Below are positions 12,232-25,121 of a stretch of DNA of 64,000 bases, piece by piece. Positions within the stretch are counted from its first letter, which is position 1. Every line of letters begins with the position of its first letter. The notes under the pieces are model-generated. The model had not been told where the DNA came from and ran no database searches. It saw only the letters and a list, made by a program, of their open reading frames with translations. The translations under genes were made by a program, and so were the position numbers. This DNA is from Termitomyces sp. T153 (lineage: Eukaryota > Basidiomycota > Agaricomycetes > Agaricales > Lyophyllaceae): NCBI GenBank assembly GCA_018296165.2, contig JACKQL020000022.1, forward strand, positions 434,001 through 498,000, read 5' to 3'.

Positions 12232-13348
12232 TGAATGATTTAGACGGACGGATGGATGGACATTTACACGCACGGGGACAGATAATTTCAATTTCATAGG
12301 ACGTTCGTTACCTTACCGAGACTTGCTTTCATGTCCTGACCACATCTTTGACACATACACGCGTACACTCGTATACATACTCCTTCATTTTGGCGTCGTT
12401 ACTGATCACGACTGATACTACCTTTTTTTATGTATACAGGTCCTTCAAATACTGCTGTGCGAATATTATTTTGGCACGGTTGGGCCATGGATAGATTCTT
12501 TATCATCAAATATGTGTACTGAATGATTCGAAATTTGAAGGAAGAGACTCACGATAGCAATGGAAGTATGAGGCAAACCATTGATCCTGACAGACCTGAC
12601 AGACTCTCGCGGACAAAAACGTCATCAGCGACGCGATGGAAGAAGGACAAGCCTTCACCACATGGGACGTAAAGATCCGGCTGTTGGTTTCGAACTTGAC
12701 AAGAATTATGAATGATCGCAAGTACCCTTAGTGCTATCTCCCTCCCCCTTCCCCCACTATGGATGCCTCGTGACTTCCGGAGATCGGCGTGGTTGAAGCT
12801 AGACCAGCTCTTTTCAAGATTCACGAGGGGAGCACATTTCTGACCATACCTCCCGTCACTTAAGGTTTCAGTTTTCTTGATCCATCGAATTTGCATGAGC
12901 CGAAGAATGACCTGATGTGCGTATATCCTTTAATGCTAACCAAAGGATATGATGTCGATTTAAGCTCAATTTATGTATAAGTCAGGACTTGGACCTAGGA
13001 ATGATCACTTGCTTTTAACAAAACATTAGACGGTGTCGCCTTGAATATTTGGGTCAGACAGGCATCGAGAATGAATTGTATATCCTGGTCAAATCCTGGT
13101 ATATATACAGCCCTGATCAGTAAGTCTTTACGAATTGTGCACCCGGCGAAGATCTTCACCGGTGTGGAAAAACAGTTGGGCCAACATCTTCGGCGCTTGT
13201 CTCCCCCACATAGTAAGGATGTCAGTCATAATGGTTCAGAAGACTTGTATCTAAACTAATTATGGCCTTCTTACCCCACCAAAGGTGCTGTGGCTAGATA
13301 AGCTTCTCACCACTTTACAAATGTGTTTACGTCCTTCGAAGGCTCATG
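12232..13348. other. Intergenic region, no supported gene
   Basis: Holds the 3' flank of the PSD2-like gene and the upstream region of the secreted-protein gene. A 115-codon minus-strand frame (12549-12896) matches no family I know and shows no splice pattern, so I do not call it a gene. Confidence 0.4.
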
Positions 13349-13356
13349 TATAAAAG
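13349..13356 (+). promoter_or_regulatory. TATA box of the secreted-protein gene
   Basis: TATAAAAG lies 42 nt before the start codon at 13398, which would place transcription start just ahead of the ATG. Confidence 0.6.
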
Positions 13357-13397
13357 CGGTTCGTGGATCCAGTGTCTGCATCGAAAGCCTCTTCCCC

Positions 13398-14253
13398 ATG
13401 ATTTTTTCTGCACTCAACGCCTTCTTTCTCTTTTCCTGTGTCGCATCTGCGTTATCGGCAAATACGCCCGTTTATGTCAATGTACGCGTCGAGGGAGACA
13501 CTTCGACTCTCTATGATGGAAATGTGCTTACGAAGGGGCATGTCGTTCATCCGATTTCTGGAGACAATCACCATTGCGACGGTACTAATAACCGTGCACA
13601 TCCTATTCCCGTTCCAGTAGCCACAGCCGCACTTGACGATGCTGCTATGACCGGGAACTTCACGTGGAACGGGTGAGTTAGTTCTTATATCGAATCTGTC
13701 CTGATCATGGCCTAGTCCAACCCAATCCTTTGCTAGAACGTGGACTCCCAGTCTTGACGACTATTTCATGACTCAAATTGCGAGTGTGCCTGCGTCACCC
13801 ACTAGTCTACAGAACTGGTTTTTATACCTGAACTATCACCCTGCCCAGGTCGGGGGGTGCCAGCTGAAGGTCAATGAGGGTGATAAAGTTTTATGGGCAT
13901 TTGGCCCTTCCGCCCCAATAGCTTTACACTTGGACGGCCCGAAGGAAGTCGTTGTAAAATCTTGGAACATGTTTCACGTAACAGATGGATTAAACGGCCA
14001 CCCAATCGCTGGTGCATCCGTGGAGGGGAATAGAACCGATGGAAATGGTGATGTGTGGCTGAAATTCTCAGACATTGGGATGAAGAGTATCAAGGCAGAA
14101 AACTATGGGAGCATTCGCTCAAATGCACTCCAGGTGAATGTCATATCAGGTGAGGCACATTCCAGTATAACAGCTGAAATTTTTCTCCCTTCTGACAATT
14201 CGTATTTAGAATTGTCGATGAGTGACCCGGAGGATCAAACTGCCTTGCAGTAA
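13398..14253 (+). CDS. Small secreted protein, DUF4430-like, 3 exons, 250 aa
   Basis: Exons are 13398-13672, 13716-14149 and 14210-14253. The last intron (60 nt, GTGAGG donor, CTGAC branch, TTTAG acceptor) keeps the frame if retained, so both spliced and unspliced readings are open. The protein starts with a hydrophobic segment (MIFSALNAFFLFSCVASALS), a likely signal peptide cleaved after about residue 20. A first beta-rich module contains HHCDGTNN and ALDDAA. A segment with NWFLYLN, GGCQLKVNEGDKVLWAF resembles the DUF4430/transcobalamin-like C-terminal fold, followed by a second Ig-like part (GASVEG, TDGNGDVWLKF). No catalytic residues are evident. I infer an extracellular or cell-wall protein of unknown role. 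Confidence 0.7.
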
Positions 14254-14479
14254 TTGGCCAAGAAGTCTTAGCCTGAAGTTAGTATGCATTGTTGATCCAC
14301 AGTAGTTTACCGCAAGATCATGATGTCTATTCTTGGACGTTATACATATGTATGAACAAGATCTTCGAGAATGTAGAGTCCCATAAGAGAAGTGTGTTTG
14401 CAAGATGAAGGGTTGACGGAAAAATCTTGATTTATTTCCTGATGATACATAGAGTGTATCATAGAGTGTTTCCATGACT
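14254..14479. other. 3' flank of the secreted-protein gene
   Basis: Nothing recognisable; presumably the transcript end and spacer before the copia-1 sequence. Confidence 0.4.
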
Positions 14480-15189
14480 GCCTATGACCGCTGGTCACCC
14501 CTCTGGTGACCTCCAGTTCCCTGGTGGGCATGTAACCAGGTCAATACCTTGTGAACGACAGTACTCGGTTTTTTCGGGCAATTTGGTCAGATTTTGTGAG
14601 CTTGATGAAATTTTACCTTTATTTACTCGAGAAGTAGTATGTCCCTTGTCACCACCATCTTCGACATTCTTCTCAAGTTTTGTGCTTACACTGCAGGTCT
14701 CTCACTTTTGTATCTAGTAGGCTGATATTCCAATTAGCTCTAGTCGCTTCAAGTGTTGTAGGAAGACTCTACAGCTGTGGCAGCGGTGTCTCTCGACGCT
14801 CGTGGTCTCGGACACATTTCCTTTCTCGACACACTGAGTTACGTCTGAGTTATGACGAACTCTGGATCGCTACTGTACAGTCTCTGTTTCAGCCACACTT
14901 TCGATTGCTCATACAAAATACCTTCCCGATTTGGAAACCCTCAGTTCTATTTCTACAAACTGAGGGTGCGTAATTTAAGTCGTCGTTGACCTTACTTTGT
15001 ACTCACCCGACCTGTAGATATTGTAGTTACATCTAGTTCTACAGGTCAAACAGAGTTCTATTTCTATGAACTGAGGATATTGTATTTACATCTAGGTCTA
15101 CAGGTTATGGGCCCTGGTTTTGTGTTTTTGAGCGCACACCTGACACCAAGCATCACAACGAACATTTACACATTCATTTTACACTATAA

Positions 15190-16694
15190 ATGCCAACAAC
15201 AAATTTAGGAAGAAACAACCCTCCTATTTCCCCAGATGACTGCCAGTCCGACGGAACGAACTACATCTTGCTTAGAGACCGAGTTACTATAGCAGCTCAA
15301 CTTAAAGGCACGGATGTATACCTTGACGGATCAATCCTGGCGCCACACGTGGAGACAAAGCCAGCATCAGCAACTACCTTGCCCACGACGGAGTGGTGGG
15401 ACCAAAACCCCTCGCCACAGGAGTGGCGTGCCAGAAACGCATGGGCGTTAGCGTTGATTGTGTACAACATAAGAAATACAGTTGGTCTGGGTATGCGGAT
15501 GTCAGGGGCCGCTGCAGAAGCCTGGCTGACCCTGAAGGAAAGCTATGGAGTGGTATCTAACCTGGGGGCAGCTTCTGTGGAAGATGCACTCAGGACAACA
15601 AAGATGGAGCAGACTTCCTTGAGCACATTGCAGATCTTTGACTGAAGTGGCGGACCACCATCAAAAAGGGGGCAGATGTGGGAGACCAACAGTTCTGAGC
15701 AATCATAATTTCATCACTTCCCACATCATGGAACTTCCTCATTGTGTCACTTCATGGCAAACCATCAAAAAGGGGGCAGATGTAGGAGACCAACAGTTCT
15801 GAGTGATCATAATTTTGTCACTTCCCACATCATGGAACTTCATGGTTGTGTCACTTCATAGCACAACAACCTTAGTTCAACTGGTGGCAGGCCTTACTGT
15901 ACACCGGGAACATGTGAAGGAACAAAGTTCAGCAGATGCAGGAACAACTACAATTGCACTACTTACAAAAATGCCCCAGACTCAATGGAAGCTGACCTGC
16001 ATTAAACCCTAATTGGACTGGACACACTATCAAAAACTGCTACTGGAAAGGGGGAGGATAAGAAGGTCAGTACCCTCCCATCTTTGGATGCAGACAAACT
16101 CTAGGTACCCTGCCACAACCTCAGTCCAACAACTCTACACAAGTAAACCATGCAGCAAACCTGGCAAACACAAGCTTGTCCCTGGGGGTTACCTATGCCT
16201 TAATGGCCAATCTCCTATTTTCTCCAGCCACAGTGTTCAGCAAGAAGGTGGAGCATACTTCTCCAAAGTTGTGATCTTGGCAAGTGCATTTGCTGTCTAA
16301 CACCAAAAAGGAGAAGTGCTCACCTATGCTGATTCTGGAGCTACCAATCACTGTTTCACTGTTTCATCCAGAGAAAGGATTTTGAGGATTACCAGACATA
16401 CACACCCCCTCACCAGGGGATGTTGGCAAACTGGGGGGGGGTAGGGTATTTAAAATCCTAGGGAGGGGAACAGTCAGGAAAACTGTGGAGGTGAAAGGAA
16501 AAATTGAACACCTGGTGTTTAAGTCTGCTCTTCACACCAACCTGTCAGCAAATCTGATTTCTATCAGGAAATTTAACAATTTGGGGTTTTCTGTCCTGTT
16601 CAAAGAAGGTCAGGCCATTTTCTCTGACCCATCTGGCTACTTGTTCATGATTGGGACTAAAAGAGATAGGATGTTCCCAACATGCATGACTTGA
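15190..16694 (+). pseudogene. copia-1 Gag/protease/pre-integrase pseudogene
   Basis: An intact start (15190-15645, 151 codons) encodes a UBN2/Gag-like N-terminus with LKGTDVYLDGSI, AWLTLKESYG and DALRTTKMEQ. A frameshift follows. LPTSWNFMVVSLHS (near 15820) continues Gag. ADSGATNHCF near 16330 is the aspartic protease motif. LHTNLSANLISIRKFNNLGF (16530-16590) is the GAG-pre-integrase segment. Several stops and a tandem duplication break it. The integrase core and reverse transcriptase are missing. Confidence 0.75.
15657..15862 (+). repeat. Two tandem copies of a 104 bp unit inside copia-1 gag
   Basis: Both copies start ACCATCAAAAAGGGGGCAGA (15657 and 15761) and contain AGACCAACAGTTCTGAG and CATCATGGAACTTC. 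The duplication lies within the Gag frame and adds to its disruption. Confidence 0.85.
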
Positions 16695-16993
16695 AATCAT
16701 AGAGTTTTGCACAGTGCACAGAAGTAAGACCCCATTTGCTTGATACCAGCCAGCAGTGCTCTTAAAAATATTGATTTACAAACTGAAGGAAGAAACCAGT
16801 CTTATACAACATACCTTTCAGGATAATTTGCAGAATAGCAAAAGAAATGAGGATACAGTATTTGACAGACACCATCACTACACATCAAGACAATACCATG
16901 CTTGTAGATATGTTTGAATTCATCTGTGAGGAGAACTTTCCAAGCTGAATGCATCAACTCTCTTTTCAGGTGTGTCAAGAGAGACTTGGGTGC

Positions 16994-18005
16994 TGTCACG
17001 ACCCGCTCCCTAGACCCCGGCATTGCTTCCAGTCCTCCCCAATGCTCTGCCAAACTCCCCCAACCCTTGTCCACCCTCCGCGCCCACTCCGGGTAACTCC
17101 GACACTTCCTTGGCAAACCCCGACGGCCCCCTGATCAATTCCGACGCCTTCTCCACAGCCGTTGATGCATCCCCTGAATTCCCCTGAACTCCCGAGACTT
17201 CCCCCACCACTCCTGACCATGTCACACAACCCCGACCCCCCACCCTAATTCCCCCGACCTGCTGGGGAGCACCCGACGACCCCGGAGCAACCTGCTTTCC
17301 AGCTGATCCCATCAGAATGTCACTGCGGCCCACTCCACAATCGCACCCAACACCTGTTGACTCCACACAGCTCCATCAAGCCCCTCCACCATATCCTCTG
17401 TCCTCCGGAGCCCCCCAGTAGTCAGTATATAAGTTGTAGAGTAACCCCTGGTACTTGAGTCTTGATATTGCATTTACTGGTTTCCTATGTCTTGTCTTTT
17501 GTCTTATCTCTATCTCTATTTTTAGTTTCAAATCAATCTCTTTCCTCTGTCTTGTCTCAACTGTGTATATTTCCTTTGTTTCCCTAAGTTCCTTTCTTCT
17601 CCAATGTCAGCATGAACTCCATGCATGTGCTATGACCCAAACATTCTTATGACAACTCTGGACCTCACTCCTTGCTTGGCCCCAGAACCCATCAAGCCGT
17701 GGTGATCCCCCTTAAAACTCCAACTCCACCCCCATCAACTGTGAAGTCTCCACTTACCCCGCAGTCTACTTGTGTGCCCATGAACTTGTTCCTAATGCCC
17801 GCTCAGGTTCAACATCTAATATACTGGGTCTTAGACTCCTCCAGACCATTCCAGACTTGCTTGGACTGCCTCCCCTAGCTCCCCTTCACAAGTCCCTTCA
17901 CTCTGCACCAACCCCAGGATGCTAGGTTATAAGTGCAGGGCATCGTGTCCACCTAGTAAGGATTTGCCAGTGTAGCTGAGCCCCCATTGTCAGTGGAACC
18001 TGACA
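16994..18005 (+). mobile_element. Solo LTR, gypsy-A family, in the Plavaka pseudogene
   Basis: 1012 bp, TGTCACGACCCG to GGAACCTGACA, with perfect 5 bp target duplication GGTGC (16989-16993 and 18006-18010). TATA at 17426 and AGTCTTGATATT at 17458-17469 keep the family's 32 bp spacing. Confidence 0.88.
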
Positions 18006-19414
18006 GGTGCAGTAGTATTAAACAGCTCCTTGTAATGATCTTGAATTAAGTCAGGAAGCTAAGGAGCCAAAAACAATGTGGCATGGTCAAATATCAAAAA
18101 TCATAATATACCAATGGAAAGTATGTGAGATGATTGGCTGAAAAGCTGTTCACAGTACCACAAATATATTTGGAAAGCCCACCAAACCACATATATAGTG
18201 GTGAAAGAGATGCAGTGCCAAAATTTGCAAGACATGTGGAATGAGAATATAGCATGAGAGGAACAACAACTGTTTCTAAACCATCTTTGTCTAGAGCAAT
18301 ATCCTTCTCCATCTTCAAAAAGTCATCTGATGTGTATACTTCACCACTTCACCATAGACATGCTGCTCTGTCTCATCTTCTGAAGGTTGTCAAAACTGAT
18401 GAAATCCATGCCAATGAATTTTTTTGCAGTAACACTTTGAGCCACTGATTTGAAGACTTCAACAATATCACAATGAAAGAAGTCAATTTGAAGATCAGGT
18501 GCCTCCTGCTTGGATCAATATTTGCATTGAGTCAAAGGAAGAGGAATATAGACTGAGGCTTTTTTCTAAATATCACTTGCTTGCTGCCCATGGAGGAAGA
18601 CCAGATTGAATGCTGCTGTCTGCTGGCAAATCATCCAACTACTTATTTTCACAAGCTGCACTAAAGCCTTCAAAATCCTTGGGATTGAAGTCTGGTGCTA
18701 GAACCACAGTATATACAAGCTGATCCAGTGCTGCCAGAGTAAGAGATTTGGCAGCATAATACCAAGTCATGAGACAAAAAATAGAGGCATTTAGAAAGGG
18801 ATAAAAGAATGAGGTTTTGGCCTTGGGCTGTTCCAAAACTTCTTGGGCAGTAGGGCCAAAGCCAGCCAGAAGATTGCATGGATCCATATCTGTATCCTCA
18901 TGTACAAATGTAGGAGGATCAGCAACATTCTGAATGGTGAAATCTTGATCAGGATCTTGTGGTGGAATATGATAGTGTTGAAATAACCCTACTTCATCAC
19001 TTTCAGTTGTAAATGGCTCTGGTAAGGGCTCAGAATCAATATGTTGATGCTTGGTTTCATGATTCTCAGCCTGACACTGACAATGCTCAGAAAACTGCCA
19101 TAGAAGGCATGCAGGACATGGTTGAGAAGGTAGAAAATCAATGAGATGAGCTGGGGGTCATTGATTGCATACTCCACATACAGGAATAGGCTGAACATTC
19201 CAATCTGGTGAAGCAGGTCTGGCAGGAGGAGAGTCCATCATACATAGGTTCTGAGTCATCAGGCAGAGGATCTTGGGATGAGTAAGTCAGACTGAGGATC
19301 AAGAAACTTTTATAAAAAAACAATAAAATATCACTTCAACTCATATTACTCACACTTGATTTTTGATTCTTTGATTGATCTTGATCAGTGATAACTGTTT
19401 GCTTTTGTTAAGTA

Positions 19415-19692
19415 TATTAAGGAGGGATCACAAGTACTCAATGGTGCACACAGAGCATGTGACAAATTGAGGCAAGGGAGAGGGATCAGGGGTCAGTGGA
19501 AAAACTATACAGGAAAATGGATATAGATGGAAGTGGAACAATGGGACAACCTCAGTCATTGACTACACTGACTGAGGTATGTCCCATGGTCATTAGAAGT
19601 TGCAGGACACTAATATTACTTAGTATTGTATCTAACAGGTATATACAAGCAATAGAGTCATTGACTACACTGACTGAGTATTATATCTAACA
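19415..19692 (+). repeat. copia-2 5' LTR
   Basis: 278 bp, starting TATTAAGGAG (ancestral TGTTGAGG inferred from the other copy) and ending ATCTAACA. It matches 26905-27182 with many transitions. Confidence 0.8.
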
Positions 19693-21592
19693 GGTTATTG
19701 GCCCCATGCCACTCAGTAAATTGTGTGACTCACAAGAATTTTTTCTGTACACCCAACCCTACCAGAATTGACCAAAAGACCCAAAAATACAGAATGTCTC
19801 ACACTCCTGCCCTATTACTGCTTCTGTCAGATGAAAAATCTAATGGTTCAAACTGGGTTTTGTTCAAGACAACAATCACTAAGGCTGCCTGTGGGTACAG
19901 CCTGCTGGGCTACCTCACCAGCAAAATCATGAACCCAGACTCTGGTGACAACAAGATGATGACCCCCCCCCCCCATGCAGACCACCAGGTAGGGTTCTCT
20001 GAATCCTACCTTGGATAAATGGGCCCAGCATGACATGTATGCAAGTAGTATGGTGATGCTCAATATTGTCAATCCTATTGGTGCTGGTGTTAAAGTGTAT
20101 GGGTCAGTGGCAGATGCATGGAGGTCTCTGAGGGTGCTGCATGATGCCAAAACTGACCTGGGCCTGCTCCATGCAGAAGAGGAGTTGTTGTTGATCAGAT
20201 ATGCCAATAGCACAAACATTGAAGCTCATTTCAAAGCTATGCAGACTGCCTGGGCAAGGGAAAATGACCAGGGTGCTGGAATCAATGACAGACAGTTCCA
20301 CACTTACCTGATCAAGTCTATGCCAGTGTTGTGGGTTGCAGTGACTGGGTCCCTGTTGCATGAGGGGATGTCTGCTGAGGTCATTGTTTGGCTTACAACC
20401 CATGCCCTGCTCCTCCACAGTGCATCCACTGTTGCCCCACTCAGTCAGCCCAGGCCCTGGTTACTCAGATTGAAGGTCAAGGAAAGCCCACTGTCACTTG
20501 CTCAAACCCAAATTGTGGACAAGTTGGGCATACCACAGACAAGTGTTTTTAAAAGGGAGGAGGGCTTGAGGCAATATTTGGACCAGTGGAGGGGCCAGGG
20601 TGGTGCTCCTGCAGCTGTCCAGCCAGTAATACCAGGTGTGAACAACAGTGCCACACTCACAACACCTGACCCCCAGGCAAACTCTGTGGTGGCATTGGCT
20701 AGCAGTACTCAGTGCCTAGCTTTTGCAACATTGACACATGCTGCCAATTCCACTTGTCAAGTGACTTACATGGACTTAACTGCCAGTAGGCATTTTTTAA
20801 CTTACCATGAGGATTTTGAGATGTACCACAAGCCAGAGGCAGCTGCTAGGACTGGTGTCATGGCTAAGAGCACTTTTTGGATCCTTGGATGTAGCAAAGT
20901 TTGCATGGATCAAGTATGGGAGTGAGGTCATTGAACTGATTTATGAGGATGCCTTACATATACTGGATCTGGATCACAACCTCATATCAATTGACTCTCT
21001 TGTTTGGAAGAGGGTCAGGTTGAGCATTGATGATGCTGGCTCCATGCACCATATGGCTGATGGCAAACCCTTCATGCACTGTCCCATGTCTGGCACTATA
21101 TTCATGGTTGATTTATCCCCCACCTCCCTTGTCTTAGTAGTGCAGTTGTTGCACCACCCAACTACTCTTGAGACTTGGCACCATTGTCTGGAGCACATTG
21201 GTGAGAGCACAATTTGCAACATGGTTTGCTATGTAGTTGTGGATGGCCTCCATATGACAAAAATGTCCTCCACTGGAAGATGCAAGGATTGCATCATGGG
21301 CAAGCAGACAGATGCCACTTTGACACTGAAGTCCTGCCTGAGCTGCAGCCAACAAGTGCATTGTGTTTGACCTTTGGGGTCCTGCTAGAGTGCAGACAAC
21401 AAACAGAAAGACCTTTATGATGGTGGCAACTGATCATGCTGGTGCTGATTGTGATGCATGGTATCTCTTGCATAAAACTAAGGAGGCTGCCATGGAATGT
21501 CTGAAGGCATTTGATGCTTGTGGGGAGACCCAGTATTATTTGAGGGTGAAGTGTGTCAGGACTGATGGAGGCAAGGAGTTTGTGAATGAACT

Positions 21593-22780
21593 TGTCAGGT
21601 TCCACTGACCACAGGGGCTCAGCTGCACTGGACAAGTCCTTACTAGGCAGATGCAATGTCCTACACTGATAACCTGGGGTTCAGAGAAGGTCCAGGACTT
21701 CAGATACTTGTGAGGATAAATAAGGGGGAGCAATCTGAGCAAGTCCAGGGTGGTCTGGGGAAGTATAAGACAAGATATGGAGAAGGTTTAGACTTGAAGG
21801 GGTGTCAGGCACAAGTCTGGAAGCAAGTATTAGAAGTGTGGGGAAAATGGAGGCTATGCAAGTGATGGGAGCAGGGCCAGAGTTTGATGGGAAATCAATG
21901 GATGTTGATGGGTTTTGGGGCTGAGCAAATAGCAAGGTCCAGAGTTGGTTTAAGAGTGTTTGGGATTTGTAATTGTAAGTGCAGAGTTTGTAATGGTGTT
22001 AAGGTTGAAAGGACCTGAACACAATAAAGGAAACTGAGTCAAACAAGACAAGATGGAGTCAAGGTGAGATTGAGACAAGAACAAAAATAGATTCAAGCAG
22101 AGATATGAAGCAATAATGAGATGATAATGGAGATGAAGACAAGACAAGACTGGGAGACAGAAATAAGACCAGGAGACTGAGGGAAGGGAAAGCATAACAC
22201 AGAACACAAAACACAAGAGAGAGACAATCAGAACATAGGTAATGTTAAGCAATATCAAGACTAGAGTACAGGATGCTACTCTACAACTTATATACTGACT
22301 ACTGGGACAGCTCCAGGAATAGCAGGTCTGGTGGCAGGGCTTGTTGGGGTCATGTAGAGCTAGCAGGTGTCATGTAGAGCTAGCAGGTGTCAGTTGTGAT
22401 CAAGGGGTGGGCTGTGGTGATATACTGATGGGATCATGATGGGATCAGTTGGGGGCACAGGCTGTCCTGGGGTCTTTGTGATACTCTGGAGCTGGTTGGG
22501 TAAACCAGGGTGACAAATTAGTGACATACACTAGTGTCAGAAACAGTGGGGGAGGGTCCCAAGGGCTCAGGAAAGGCAGGGGAAGCATTGAAGGCTGCAG
22601 AGAAGGTGTTGGAGTTAGCCAGGGTGCCATTGGAGTTTGCCAGAGAAGCCTTGGAGTTACTTGGAGTGGGTGCCATGGGTAAACAAAGGTTGGGGGAGTC
22701 AATGGGGGAGTTGGCAGGAAACTCCAGGGAAGTGAGGTGGCTGGAGATGAGGTCCAGAGTTCTGGGAATGGGTCATGACA
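21593..22780 (-). mobile_element. Solo LTR, gypsy-A family, minus orientation, in copia-2 integrase
   Basis: 1188 bp in reverse orientation (on the plus strand TGTCAGGTTCC to GGGTCATGACA) with perfect target duplication GAACT (21588-21592 and 22781-22785). The reverse complement of AGTCTTGATATT is at 22251-22262, next to the inverted TATA box. Confidence 0.88.
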
Positions 22781-23167
22781 GAACTCTGGGAAGCATATTG
22801 CTTGAGGCATGGTATATGCCATAAAACCACTGCCCCCCACTCATTGTCTGCTAATGGTGTTGCAATATGCAGGAATTGCACTATTTTAGACCTTGTCCAG
22901 AGTATGTTGAGTGATTTTCAGCTGCTTGTGCATTACTGGGAGGAGGCTACATTGACAATGGTCCACATCCTAGATCTTGTTGCCAGCTCATGGCATCCTG
23001 GCAGAACCCCCTTTGAGATCTGCACCAGTGCTAAGCCTGATGTGTCCTATCTTTGGCCTTTTGGCTGCACTGCCTATGCAAAGGTTACTAAGGAGGATGG
23101 AGGCAGCAAGCTTGATGCATGGTCTGTCAAGTATGTGCTGATGGGATATTTTGGGAGGGGCAACTAT

Positions 23168-24174
23168 TGTCATGATCCATCCCCAGACCTCTGGACCTCC
23201 TTCTGAGCATCCCCAACTCTCTAGAGTACTTTCCATTGCTCCCTTGACCCATCCTGATCTTTGCCAATCTCCAGCACCTACCTCAGCAAACTCCAACACT
23301 TCTTTGGAAAACTCTGACACCTCATGACCTCCACCAAGCTTCCAGGTACCTCTGATGCTACTCCTGACTCCAGCATATGTCATGGACCCACACTAATGTG
23401 TCACAACAGCCTGCCCATCAGATCAGGACACCCTGACATGCACTGCACATCATGCATCCACATTAATATATGACTGCAGTCCACCAACAGATCAGAACCA
23501 ACACTTGTTGAACCCACACATCCCCAATGAACCACATCATCAAACCTGCAATCTCCAGAGGAGGTTCTGTAGCCAATATTTAAGTCATAGAGTAATATCA
23601 GTTACAGTAGTCTTGATGTTACTTATATTTGTACCCCATGTCTGTCTTGTCTTTCTAGTCTCTGTTTTGTATTGATTCAATCTTATCTCTTTCTCATTTC
23701 AATCTTGTCTCAACTCCATCTCATCTTGCTTATTTCAGTTTCCCCTCTTGTATGCCTGACTATCTCAACTCTATTTCTGTTCCGATATCTGTTCCTATCT
23801 CTGTAACTTTGTATCATTTCTCTCAGCCCTGGACCCTGTCCCACACTTGGCCCAAGCATCCATTACTTCATATCTAAACCCCCATCAAAGCCTAGCCCTG
23901 CTCCCCTTGCTTGTGTGGCCCAAACAACTCCACCTTCTGATAGCCACATCCAGAACTTGGTGCCTAACACCCCTATGCTTGTCCCTTGCCAACACTATCT
24001 TCAACCTTTTCTGAAGTTCTCTAGACTTACACAGATCACTCCCCAGACTTCTCTTTGCAAGTATCTCATGTCCATAACTTGCTAGAACACCAGATTGTAT
24101 GTGTAGGACATTGTGTCCACCTAGTAAGGACTTGCTCAGTGTATCGGAGCCTCTGTAGTTAGTGGAACCTGACA
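23168..24174 (+). mobile_element. Solo LTR, gypsy-A family, in copia-2
   Basis: 1007 bp, TGTCATGATCC to GGAACCTGACA. The integrase reading stops at its left edge and copia sequence resumes to the right. Flanks (ACTAT, GCACT) do not match, so the target duplication has been lost or a small deletion occurred. The start motif is AGTCTTGATGTT (23609-23620, one change). Confidence 0.78.
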
Positions 24175-25121
24175 GCACTGTTGGAATGCTTGACAGGACA
24201 GACCTTTTGGTCACACAATGTCATTTTCTAGGAGGGAGATGCACATTGCACACTCCCTGGGCCATAGCAGGTTGGGCATTGACTTGTTTGATGTATTTGA
24301 CATTCCTGCCAATGCTGAGAACCATGATGGATCAGTTCCACAGCAGCCAAGCACTGGTGATGTGTTGCTGCCTGAGGCCAAGTTATTAGGCAAGACTGTT
24401 GGTGATTCCAATTGTAAGCTGGAGCCTAGAGATTGTCCTGCCTTGCTATGAAGAACATTGTTCCCATGTCAGCACCATTTGTCAAAGACCCATTTGACTT
24501 CTCTGATCTTACTGATCTGGATGATGCTGATACAGCTAGCATGCCCAGAGCTCTTGCCACTCTGAGGGGCACAAGTGAGGATTCCTGGGTCCCAAAGTCA
24601 TATTCTGAGGCAATGAAACATCCAGACTTGTGGAAGGAAGTGATGTACCAGAAAATGGAATGCATGAAGGAGCATAAGGTGTGGTGGTTAGTATCCTGCC
24701 CCATGGGAGTAAGAACTATGAAGAACTGACAGGACTTTGCCTTGAAACATGGTGTAAGTAGGAAGGTCATTGGGCTGAAGCTAGACTTGTGATGAAGTGC
24801 TTCTTCTAGATCCCTGGTGTGGACTACTTTGCTACATATGCCTCCATTGTGAAGTATGAGTCATTGCACATTGACCTCACTGTTGGAGCTGTTTTTGATT
24901 ATGAGCTCTGGCAGGTTGATTACATGAGCACTTACCTGAAAGTGCCAACCCAGGTGCCAATTTTAATGGAACAACCAGAGGGGTGTGAAGCCAAGTGAGG
25001 TGTATCAGGTAGATTTCAGTGAGGGCAGATGGGTCCAGGGGAGTGGCAAGACTGGGGGTGCTGATGGGGAGGTGTATGGAGGAGACAGTGAGAAGGAACT
25101 GGTATTGCTAGTGGACAAGGC

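Larger units (their letters stand above)
14480..16694 (+). mobile_element. copia-1: 5' portion of a Ty1/copia element, truncated
   Basis: The segment ends an LTR at about 15102 (TACA), followed by GGTTATGGGCCC at 15103, which differs by one base from the complement of the anticodon region of initiator tRNA-Met. This is the half-tRNA priming site used by copia-type elements. Gag, protease and pre-integrase remnants follow in order. The LTR start is not fixed; a palindrome (GGTCACC and GGTGACC) at 14493-14511 is near it. The element stops abruptly at about 16694 against the Plavaka sequence on the other strand. Confidence 0.65.

Noticed and set aside
12549..12896. 115-codon minus-strand frame between the two genes of the first island
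   Set aside because: No recognisable family, no splice pattern and no promoter-like signal; likely chance.
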